Part shown: positions 17,201 to 24,318 of the stretch, piece by piece
How the letters are laid out: the number at the start of each line of letters is the position of its first letter
How positions within the stretch are numbered: position 1 is the stretch's first letter
Assembly: GCA_013306675.1 (NCBI GenBank)
Contig: JABLUY010000367.1
Location: forward strand, 1 to 26,061
Direction: 5' to 3'
Length of the DNA: 26,061 nucleotides
From: Thraustochytrium sp. TN22
Taxonomy: Eukaryota; Sar; Bigyra; Thraustochytrida; Thraustochytriidae
Notes under the pieces: model-generated
The model's input: only the letters and a program-made list of their open reading frames with translations
Databases searched by the model: none
What the model was told of the DNA's origin: nothing
Program-made: the position numbers and the translations under genes

Positions 17201-18707
17201 ACACGTCACCGAAATGGTCCCGGCGCACCCGGCCATGGACAAGCGACTCGTCACCTGGCTCACCAGCCCGAATCTGCGCGCGCGCAAGCGCACTTTCCTG
17301 CTCGAGGAGCGCTGCAGCGAGGTTCTTCTGCTCGTCCCAGGCCGCAACGCGCTCTGCGTGCGCCGTTGCGTGCTCGTTGCGCTCTCGGACTGCGTCCTCG
17401 TCGCGGCCGCCGCGCCGCCCTCCGCCAAATGGCGCCCCACCTTTGCCGAGGAGCGCCCGCGGCGCCGCGCGCTCTGGGTCTTCCGTGCGCAGGACGGGCT
17501 CGCCTGCAGCCGGCCCTTCCTCGCCACGGGTGGCAGCGACAGCGCGCGCTACCAGCAGGCGCGCGACGAGGCGGACGCTCAGGGCGACCACGACGCCGAC
17601 CAGCACCCGCTGCGCATGGCTGTGCGCCTCTGCGCCAACGGGCCTCGCTCCGCTGCTGCCGGCGAGGAGCTCCCCATCGTAGAGGCTGTCATCACGCTCG
17701 CCGCCGAAGGTGCCGCAGACCGCGTCTACAATGCCGTGGACGCCATCCTGCGCGAGCAGCAGGAGTCCCCGCAGGTCGTCTCTGCGTCGCGCGGCCGGGC
17801 CAGCCGCGTGCCGGCCGCCGCATCGGTGCCCGTCGAGGAGCAGCGCGCCGTCGCGGACGTGCTCTCCTGGCGCGATGCTCGCTCGCTCGAGTCGCCCAGG
17901 TCCTCCTCCAGCCGCGCGCGCCAGGCCGTCAAGGCGACGCCTGCCGCGTCGGCGCATCAGGACGACCGCGTCGCCAGCATGGCCGACGTTGATGCCAGCG
18001 ACGACGCCTCGCTCTCCTATGTGCCCAAGTACCCAGGCACCGATATGAAGAAGCGCCGCGAGCTCGCACGCCGCCGCCAGGAGGCGCGCTCGCGCTGGAA
18101 GCCGCCCGAGCTCGAGAATGTCAACGCGGTCGTGGCCCAGGAGCGCATCCGCAAGCGCGACGGCATGCCGCTCGCCGACGACCAGCTCATCACGCCGGTG
18201 GTCGCCGCGCAGCCTCAGCAGCTCCGCGTCTACCCGCGGCCGGCGCGCGACCCCTCTGCGCAGGCCCCGCAGTCAGACGTCTTCATGACGCCCATCAAGG
18301 CCGACGCCGCTAGCTCCTCGACGCGCAGCCGAGCTCGCAAGTCCAGCCTCGGCTTTGGCAGCGCCGCGAGGCTCGAGCGCAACGAGCCGCTGCCCTTTCG
18401 CAAGAACATCATGCGCGCCGGCAGCCCGAGTCCCAGCCCACGAGCGCGCCGCGCGCCGCCCTCGCAAGAGGCGCCTGAGGTCAACTTCGACGCCTCCAGC
18501 CCCTACTTTGAGCGGCATGAGCGGCCCCAGCCTGACCTCTCCATCTTCAAGGCGCCCCAGCGCGCCCCCGCGGTCCGCGATGCCCCGGACGTCGGCTACC
18601 GCGCCAAGCGCCTCATCGGCCTCCCTGCCAACACCTCCGACGTTGTAAAGGAGTTCCATGGCTCCGAGCACAAGTACTACAAGTCCGGCACTGAGGGCTC
18701 GAGCTAA
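14235..18707 (+). CDS. LRR, coiled-coil, DH-PH protein (putative Rho-family GEF)
   Basis: Protein of 1490 residues. The ATG sits in a good context (gccATGG) directly before conserved sequence. Residues about 45-175 hold SDS22-like leucine-rich repeats (LVSLDLSGHAL, LQELDLSRNRL, LRVLDLSGNLV, LQWLDLRGNKL) capped by LFLKGNPLCGLP and LTFLDDAEV. Residues about 206-272 and several later stretches up to about 700 are predicted coiled coil, broken by a Pro/Ser run near 295-310. A DH (RhoGEF) domain at about 790-985 begins VRRQVLDDLVEREAQYLDDL and includes the helix LLQRPLQQLCMYEQAFFRLL. A PH-like region follows at about 1008-1170 (KRTFLLEE, VLVALSDCVLVAA, LWVFRAQDG), with a low-complexity insert. The tail is basic and Ser/Pro-rich with SPSPRARR, possibly phosphorylated. 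By family knowledge it would load GTP onto a Rho/Rac-type GTPase and link that to cytoskeleton or basal-body structures. The exact partner is unknown. The fusion of SDS22-type LRRs to DH-PH is unusual. Confidence 0.88.
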   Translation: MERVLDEVIGGRDPRRVRWLSLGRAVETFGVEERLTDVRGLEACEALVSLDLSGHALSNADRLRGLRQLQELDLSRNRLRHLEGLGRLQNLRVLDLSGNLVEHLPEQMGLLQQLQWLDLRGNKLGDPEELANLAPCGRLFRLFLKGNPLCGLPTVGDLVLKHCRSLTFLDDAEVVRSTNGSGGGGSGRGARALPASATATPADQEAKERISRLERQVAAERGTVQSLQTQNQDLKNELEATAQLLARKTSEWAVAEEQASRLQQELAFLRIDGRSGAAAASAAPPASPGQESLSPPPPPPPSSSSSSHSATDAVAELWGLVSRSPLSGPVLPRGELAEALREVEGAIADNAKRATARLRALNLEFADAKAELARLQDELDGAVGSQDRQRMEAAQLAAASIDARGDAAATTAARIDAKERELRVVTALRRHMDAVRDALATLLERAQELLVRHTERVVTEHDAGDKQSSGDKYTAARAAHEDRIAHAKTEMRDAAVHASLVWAELRDALAACEPAVAQHFGDLLALDALEDLVVEQDEAETKVFQADSGFQRTTVFDTTMAVFSDQAMRVKRMQATVAAGLEACEVRSGQLRRDADALASATPTSIFSPQEPASAAAEREAAADALVDDLHEDVHAAQSRIRDLQATILQLKCEAWRVEATLRTKQCSIMCAAVDEKDAAVKACSEVIRRLRESGATESAATATASAVAAFDLDSLAGSERSAALSLRDLGPGRPGAGAGATAAPPRQDAARRRRGGGNDGSESGAAQEDASATRSSSAAAALMAVSEQKAREVRRQVLDDLVEREAQYLDDLHLLVNSFLVPMRRRCLLPPRDLQAICLNAEDICRLHESLGQALGRSAGRMDASDIVAAYLKRAERLEAYVNFGVNCSLAMAVAAVRRREVAGFASFLRATPQGEDGGDMLRRLLQRPLQQLCMYEQAFFRLLDLNKAGGNAAMEERLEALASAVTQVLNRIDCNVEDAKRRAEALAHVTEMVPAHPAMDKRLVTWLTSPNLRARKRTFLLEERCSEVLLLVPGRNALCVRRCVLVALSDCVLVAAAAPPSAKWRPTFAEERPRRRALWVFRAQDGLACSRPFLATGGSDSARYQQARDEADAQGDHDADQHPLRMAVRLCANGPRSAAAGEELPIVEAVITLAAEGAADRVYNAVDAILREQQESPQVVSASRGRASRVPAAASVPVEEQRAVADVLSWRDARSLESPRSSSSRARQAVKATPAASAHQDDRVASMADVDASDDASLSYVPKYPGTDMKKRRELARRRQEARSRWKPPELENVNAVVAQERIRKRDGMPLADDQLITPVVAAQPQQLRVYPRPARDPSAQAPQSDVFMTPIKADAASSSTRSRARKSSLGFGSAARLERNEPLPFRKNIMRAGSPSPSPRARRAPPSQEAPEVNFDASSPYFERHERPQPDLSIFKAPQRAPAVRDAPDVGYRAKRLIGLPANTSDVVKEFHGSEHKYYKSGTEGSS

Positions 18708-18734
18708 ATCGCCTTTACGGTCAAAGCACGCAAT

Positions 18735-18760
18735 CTTGTCGCAACCATGTCTGCGACAAG
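18735..18760 (+). other. Stem-loop just past the LRR-RhoGEF stop codon
   Basis: Perfect 9-bp arms CTTGTCGCA and TGCGACAAG enclose an 8-nt loop, starting 27 bases after the stop codon. It would form in the 3' UTR. A second small inverted repeat (ttgcat...atgcaa) follows directly. It could mark mRNA 3' processing or stability, but no known family was recognised. Confidence 0.45.
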
Positions 18761-18792
18761 TTTGCATTGGCATGCAACGAACGAGACTGCTC

Positions 18793-18865
18793 TGCATGGG
18801 CAACAAGCCTTGCACGGCATTGGCAGCAACGCCTGCACGGCATTGGCAACAATTCTCGCATGGCA
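18793..18865. repeat. Imperfect 22-23-bp tandem repeat
   Basis: Around three diverged units built on tgcacggcattggcagcaacgcc. The middle two are clear and the flanking units partial. It lies in the 3' flank of the RhoGEF gene. Confidence 0.7.
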
Positions 18866-18895
18866 TGGGTACCAACAACGCTTGCCGAAATCCTC

Positions 18896-18931
<36 letters not shown>

Positions 18932-18932
18932 G
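18896..18932. repeat. CAG/CAA trinucleotide repeat
   Basis: About twelve near-perfect cag/caa triplets lie between two genes in a non-coding position. One plus frame reads as poly-Gln but has no supporting context. Confidence 0.9.
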
Positions 18933-19348
18933 TAACCTAACAAACTCAAGAGAAAGAAAACAAGAGGCATGAATGAACAAGATAGACACACAAGGCTTGA
19001 CGGCCCCGGGCGCAGTCCCGACCCGGTCGCGAGCTCACTGTCAGTCAGACTCGAGATGTCAAAACAGAAGACTGGAAAAAAGGTCAAGGGAATGCCCATG
19101 TCGCATAGTCGTTCATGCATTGCCGCTTGTCAAGGAATCAGTGCCTTCATGTCGCCTCCTAGCAAAGGCACGAAGGTGGAGGGGGCAGGGAGCGTGGTGT
19201 ACCGCAAGGGGACTCCCACAGCAGCAAGCGAGCACGGAACCGAAGAGCGCCGAGACGTCCATCGTGCCCGGGCCCGCAATGGTGGAGCTGCTCGCGCTGC
19301 GCCACAGGCAAAAGTACTCGGCGAGAGCGCGTCCAAGCGGCGGGCAGC

Positions 19349-19942
19349 ATGGCGGAGGCGGGCGCGGAGGACGGCTCGGCGGCCGCAGCGGCGCGCAAGG
19401 TGTGCGAGCAGCACCGCGACGCGGCGCTCAAGAGCGACAAGGTGCGCATTCTGCGGGAGGGCATGGACAAGCTGGGCTGCGAGGTGCCGCTGGAGACCTT
19501 CTTCAAGTGCGAGCCGTGCAACAACGAGGGCATCATTGGCGGCTTCGTGCCGCCCAAGGACGGGGAGGAGCCGCACGTGCAGCTGTGCTCGGATAACATC
19601 GACAAGTTCAAGATCTCGGCCAAGCACGTGGAGAGGACCGCGGCGCACGAGCTCGTGCACGCGTACGACACCTGCCGCGCCAAGGTGGACTGGCACAACT
19701 GCCTGCACGTGGCGTGCACCGAGGTGCGTGCCGCCAACTTGTCGGGCGACTGCACCATGAATGCGGAGATGAGCAGAGGCCAGTTCTCCATCAAGGGCCA
19801 GGGCGAGCGCTGCGTGCGGCGGCGCGCCGAGCTGTCTGTGGGCGCGCACGAGCACTGCAAGGACATTGCCAAGGCGGCGGTGGAGAAGGTGTTTTCTAGC
19901 TGCATGGAGGATCGCGCGCCCTTCATCGGCAAGTTTTACTGA
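19349..19942 (+). CDS. ATP23: Mitochondrial inner membrane protease ATP23 (M76 metalloprotease)
   Basis: Protein of 197 residues, close to the usual ATP23 length. The zinc-protease motif HELVH (H100, E101, H104) sits in TAAHELVHAYDTCR, a hallmark of peptidase family M76. Upstream, CEVPLETFFKCEPC and the later DWHNCLHVACTEVRAANLSG and C-terminal MEDRAPF are also typical. Twelve cysteines are spread along the chain. In yeast the protein folds in the intermembrane space through Mia40-driven disulfides, which fits this Cys content and the lack of a classic cleavable presequence. By family knowledge it processes mitochondrial Atp6 and assists F0 assembly, and degrades some intermembrane-space proteins; whether Atp6 is processed here cannot be seen. 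It converges on the DNA ligase gene with about 230 bp between stops. Confidence 0.95.
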   Translation: MAEAGAEDGSAAAAARKVCEQHRDAALKSDKVRILREGMDKLGCEVPLETFFKCEPCNNEGIIGGFVPPKDGEEPHVQLCSDNIDKFKISAKHVERTAAHELVHAYDTCRAKVDWHNCLHVACTEVRAANLSGDCTMNAEMSRGQFSIKGQGERCVRRRAELSVGAHEHCKDIAKAAVEKVFSSCMEDRAPFIGKFY

Positions 19943-20174
19943 TGACTCGGAGAGTTGGGGGCGGCACTCTCGAGTCCAGGACTCGACATGCTGCACCTCA
20001 CTTCGCCGAGGAGGTAGTAGCGAGAGAACGCGTGTGTGTGGCTTGCGCCTCGGGCTGGCTGCATTTTGGATTTGCGAACTCCTTTCCTCTCGTGGCCATG
20101 TACCTGTCTGTACTTTGCTGGCAAGTTAGTTAGACAACCAAATTTGTGATTTCTCAAGCGTTACTTTGAAAGTC
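19943..20174. other. Short convergent intergenic region (ATP23/LIG1)
   Basis: About 230 bp separate two tail-to-tail genes and must hold both 3' ends. No clear polyadenylation signal or hairpin stands out. Overlapping 3' UTRs are likely. Confidence 0.6.
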
Positions 20175-22255
20175 TCAGAAGAAGTCCTCGGCGTTGGTCT
20201 TGTCGGCGCCGCCGCCCGTGAGACTCTGGCTGTTATACATCTCGGCGACCTGGGTGGCCGAGGTGGCGTCCTCGCAGGCCTTGTCGTCGCGAATGCGCAA
20301 GAAACGCGGGAAGCGCAGCGCGATGCCCTTGGCCGGGTCGACCTTGCCAACGGCAGCGCGATGCAGCGGCGAGATGGAGAGGTCGGCGGCGCGCACCTCC
20401 CAGACCTGCGTAGGGTGGAACCAAACATCAGCGGCGAGCGGGCAGTCATAGGCAGAGGGCATCTCCTCGGCCGTGGACTGTTTGAGGTTCTCGGTGAACT
20501 CCTTGAGCACCTCGTCCGAGAAGCCCGTGCCGATCTTGGTGACGCTCTGGTACTGCTCGAGGTCGGCGTCGTAGCAGGCCAGGATATAGGCGCCGTAGAC
20601 GCCCGTGCGCTTGCCCCTGCCATGAAAGGCGCCAATGGGCACGAGGTCGAGCGAGTCCGCCAGGTTGTTGAGGTAGTCCTTCTTGAGCTTGAGCCAGTTG
20701 AGACTGCGGCGCGCGGGCTGGTAGTACGACTCGGGGCCCTGCAGCGCCTTGACCATGAGGCCCTCGCAGCGGTCCTCCACGGCCTTGTTGAGGAAGGCCT
20801 CGATCTCCTCCGTGTCGGAGGCGTCCATGGACTCAGCGAAGCAGAACTTGTGCTGCACCGGCGAAAAGTGTGCGCGCAGCAGCGCGCGGCGCTCCTCAAG
20901 CGGGCGCTCCAGCAGGGACTCGCCGTTCAGGTAGAGCAGGTCGAAGGCGCACACAATTACCTTGACCTTGACGCTGTCGACGCTGACGTCCTTGCGCGCG
21001 CGCGTGCTGAGCACCTGGAACGGGAGCAGAACGGACTTCTCCACATCGTACGCGACGGCCTCGGCGTCCAGGATGAAGCTGGACACGGCATGCTCGCCTT
21101 CGGTCGAGAAGGCTGCCACGATGTCCTGCACGATGTCCGGGTACTTGGCCGTGTTATCCTCCGAGTTGCGGCTGTACACCTTGACTTCGGCCGCCATACC
21201 CTCGGCCGCCGTGGTCATGTGGATCTGCGCGCGCTCGCCGTCGTACTTGTACTCGCACGAGAAGGCGCGGTCCGCGAAGCGGTCAAGCACTACGCTCACG
21301 CCGTTGGTCGGCTTGGCCAGCATCGGCTTGAGTGGGACGCCGGCGCGGATGTGGCACTCGCGCCGCAGCACGTCGAACCACATCTCGTTCACCTTGGTTG
21401 GCTTGAGGCAGGCCGCCAGGATCTCCTCGTACACCGGCAGCTCGCACTGCACCTGCTTGAGCGTGTTGACCGCCTTCTCGCGCACCGCCGTGTCCGAGGC
21501 CTTCCACTTGAGCCGCTTGTTGTCCTCCGAGGAGGAGCCTCCCTCCTTCGCCACATCCTCTGCCTCTTCGCCGTCGTCCATCTTTTCGTCACCACTCTCC
21601 TCCTCGTCGCTGCCCTCCGCCTCGGCGCCGGCGTCAGCGGCGCCCACGAGCGCCTTTTGCTGCGCGTAGTGGAACTCGCACAGCGCGTGTGCGAGCGAGA
21701 TGACCACCGTCTGCTCGGCGAGGCCAATGCGCAGCTTGCCCTGCAAGAAGCGCACCAGGTACTTGGCCTCTGTGCCGGCACCCGACACCAGCAGCTTGTG
21801 GATGAGCTTCTCCTTGGCGTCCTGTGCGCCAATGTCGGCGATCTTGCGCATCTGCGTGAACACCTGGTCCACGGAGAGCGGCTTGGGCTTGGCGCCAAAG
21901 ATGGTGTTCTGCGCCTTCTTGCACGAGAGGGCCACGGTGCCCAGGTCACCCAGCTCCTCATACTTGCTGCCGATGGACGCCTTGGTGCGCCCAGTCGAGT
22001 TCGCGATGGCCTTCATGAGCAGCGCATCGCCCACGCCGATTTCCACGCCATGGAACGCCGGCGCCACCTGACCGCAGCACAGGTACACGCACGGCAGCAG
22101 CGCGCTCTGCGAGGACGCCAGCACGCGCCCGAAGAGCGCGCACAGGATGCGCTGGATCTCAAGCCGCTTCGTTGTAGCCTCAATCTCATCAAAGGCCTCC
22201 GCAACCCACTGGTACGGCACGCTGCCGTCCGGCAGTGTTTCCGCCTTACCCGCCG

Positions 22256-22292
<37 letters not shown>

Positions 22293-23033
22293 ACTTGCCG
22301 CCTTGGAGTCGCCCTTTGAGCCCCCCTTGGCCGCCTTTTTCGCCTTGGGCGACCCCGCCTTCTTCGCCTTGGGCGAACCCTCCTTCTTCGCCGCGGGTTG
22401 CGCAGCCACTGACTCCTCCGCGGCCTGCACCTGCACGCGTTTGCTGCCGGCGCTATCCTCCTTGATCAGCACCTTGCGGCCGCGCGCCTCGCCCTCCTTG
22501 GTCGCGCTGCTCACGCTGCTCGCGCGGCCGCGCTTCTTCTTCTCCGCAGACGCCGTGGACCGCGCCGACGCAGGCGAGGCCGGCGGCGACGCGGAGGAGA
22601 CCGACGCCTCGTCCTCGTTGCCCTTGCGCAGCGTCTTCTTCTTCTTGGTCGTCGACGTCGTCTTGGCCGGCGCCTTGGCGGGCGCCTTGGCGCCCGCCTC
22701 CGTGCCGTTCTTGGCGGCCTTGGCGCCGCCCTTGGCAAAGAAGCTCCGGATGTCCATGGTCGCCGCCGCTGGCGGCCGCGCCGGCCCCGCTCGCGCCCAG
22801 GCGCCGCCCGCCGTCAGCGCCGGTGCCCGCCGCGAAGCGACCGCCGCCGACCCGCACCGCAGGCCCGCCCCGCGCAGCGCGCCCAGCATACGGCTCTGCC
22901 CGACCCCAACCACCGCCGCCCTGATCCGACAGCGAGTGCGTCGTTGAGCGAGGGTCCGGATTTGGTTGCGCTCCAGCAACCTAACCACCGCCTCGGCCAC
23001 GGCAACCACTGGCAGTCTGGCACCAGAACCCAT
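20175..23033 (-). CDS. LIG1: DNA ligase I (ATP-dependent), with possible mitochondrial long form
   Basis: ATP-dependent DNA ligase that seals Okazaki fragments and repair nicks. The frame gives 952 residues from 23033. The Met at 22757 (residue 93) starts MDIRSFF, a PCNA-interacting box at the position expected for DNA ligase I, in an excellent context (gcgaccATGG), and gives an 860-residue nuclear form. Numbering from that Met: residues 10-175 are disordered, Lys/Ala/Ser-rich with nuclear-signal-like basic runs and a poly-Ser run near 155-167; the DNA-binding domain starts near VPYQWVAEAF (about 181) and carries an acidic insert near 381-420. The adenylation domain starts near LKPMLAKP (about 476), with KYDGER giving catalytic Lys504. 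The motif LKLKKDYL is near 690, followed by the OB domain with KGIALRFPRFLRIRDDK near 809. The in-frame extension (residues 1-92 of the long form) has 16 Arg, no Lys or Asp and only two Glu, as in mitochondrial presequences; Mets at 23033 and 22889 could start it. The start choice is the main uncertainty. Confidence 0.95.
22258..22293 (-). repeat. Coding GCT/AGC repeat (poly-Ser) in the ligase gene
   Basis: About eleven gctgct triplets on the plus strand encode a poly-Ser run in the disordered N-terminal arm of the ligase, between the basic region and the DNA-binding domain. Length change here should be tolerated. Confidence 0.88.
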
Positions 23034-24318
23034 TGCACCGTGACCATGGCATGCAGGCGCGCGCGCGTTCTGGAGGATGCCCGGGCTTGACTCAAAGCCG
23101 CAGGCTCCGAGTCGCCCGGATGCGTTGTGCTGGGGCTACCACGGCTGCGGCTGCGTTTGCTTGGGGGTGTCGGCCTCCGCTCTCCAAGGGCACAGGTGCG
23201 GAGCTCTGGAAACTTGAAGCCGCGGCTGCAACGCTCGCCGCGTTGCGTAAGAAAGACCCACGACACAGGCTATTTGCAGTGTATGGCGATGCGGCCCTGC
23301 ACGACGTCGTCGTGAATTGCATCCATCGACCGAGAGCGGGCGACGACGCAAAGGAAACGGAGGTGAGCAAGCTCCAGAGGCCTTCGGGTCCTTTGTCCCA
23401 CGCGAGGACTACGCCTTGGAGCTGAGTACGAGGAGAAGCCCGATACCTTCGACCTCGTCCTTGGCCGACTTGCACTCAAGTGCGACAAGCCGCTGACTTG
23501 TTACATGGAAACTAACTTGAAAACGAGGCTCTTCTAACTCGAGCAACCTGTTGGGTCAGCGAGAAGGCGGAGATTGAGTGTCATTGCGAGCGCGAGCGCA
23601 CTTCGTGAACGAGAACGGGGGCGACGCTGCTTCGATGCTTCGATGATGCCATCCTGTGATAGGCATGGATTGGCGCCGCGAGAGCGAGTCGCTCTGAGTA
23701 TAGACAAAGGGGGCGCGCAGCTCGCAGGATCCCAATGCCAATGTGCGAGAGGATGTGGTCCCCGTGGGGCCGCTCGCTGATGCCGCTGGCGGCCACATGC
23801 GGCATCATCGATCGCTAGGCGATGCGAGCACGTCGCGGAAGAGAAGTTTGGGCACGTCGAGCGGCCTCAGCGTGGGCTCAGCCCAGCTTGCCCTCGGCGG
23901 TATAGTACTTGACGGCGGCGTTGTGCTGGTGAGAGGAATCTCCTCACGAGGTCGACTCATCCTTCCCGCTGGTGAAGACGCTTCATCGCGACCCTGGGAG
24001 TGCCTGAGCATGCCGGCGAGAATGGTCGTGGACTCTGGTCCCCTTGGCACCAGGTACGACCAGTAAGAGGCGCTCGAAGTCAGATGATGATACCGATGAA
24101 TCCAATGATGCCAATGAAGCCCGAGTGATCGACTTGTGCGGCGCGCAGGGCAACAAAGCACCACAGCAAAGTCCTTGGTGAGCGCGAGCGCCGCTCGTGT
24201 GGCTGGGTCGGCGGCACCGTCGATCATCACATGAATGCGGGCGCGGGCGAGGGGCTCCCGTCCATCGTCCGTGGTCCAGGCCTTCGGCTACGTAGTTGCA
24301 CTTGAGCAGCGTGCGCTC
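23034..24318. other. Spacer upstream of ligase, with possible gene debris
   Basis: About 1.3 kb lies between the 5' end of the ligase gene and the 3' end of the VOC gene. It should include the ligase promoter. Scattered short plausible coding fragments on the plus strand change frame often, and only the Nudix-like stretch at about 23880-23975 is worth naming. No RNA gene is seen. Confidence 0.5.
23880..24060 (+). pseudogene. Possible Nudix hydrolase remnant
   Basis: In frame 1, LALGGIVLDGGVVLVRG followed by SSRGRLILPAGEDAS resembles the start of a Nudix domain, where G.iv..g..vLLVR and GRW.LP.G..E precede the Nudix box. The box itself (GX5EX7REUXEEXGU) is not readable in frame; in another frame ACRREW appears at about the right place, so a frameshift may have destroyed it. 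No start codon or flanking domain is convincing. It could be chance similarity over about 30 residues. Confidence 0.3.

Larger units (their letters stand above)
18708..19348. other. Intergenic region between LRR-RhoGEF and ATP23
   Basis: This holds the 3' flank of the RhoGEF gene and the promoter and leader of ATP23. Besides the stem-loop, it has an imperfect tandem repeat of about 22-23 bp (tgcacggcattggcaacaa type) at about 18793-18865 and a CAG/CAA repeat at about 18896-18932. I see no additional gene. Confidence 0.6.

Noticed and set aside
16329-17957. 542-codon minus-strand open frame inside the RhoGEF gene
   Set aside because: GC-bias shadow of the DH-PH coding region, with no recognisable motif.
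20166-22319. 717-codon plus-strand open frame antisense to DNA ligase
   Set aside because: The minus strand has all ligase motifs; this frame is a Leu/Val/Arg-rich shadow.
23240-23535. Possible coding debris: a stretch reading RLFAVYGDAALHDVVV, faintly like the RNase III signature, and YEEKPDTFDLVLGRLALKCD in another frame
   Set aside because: The pieces lie in different frames, the RNase III likeness rests on a few residues, and no second motif supports it.
23805-24230. 141-codon minus-strand frame
   Set aside because: Low-complexity His/Trp/Ser composition from simple sequence (gatgatgccaatgaa-type), with no domain.
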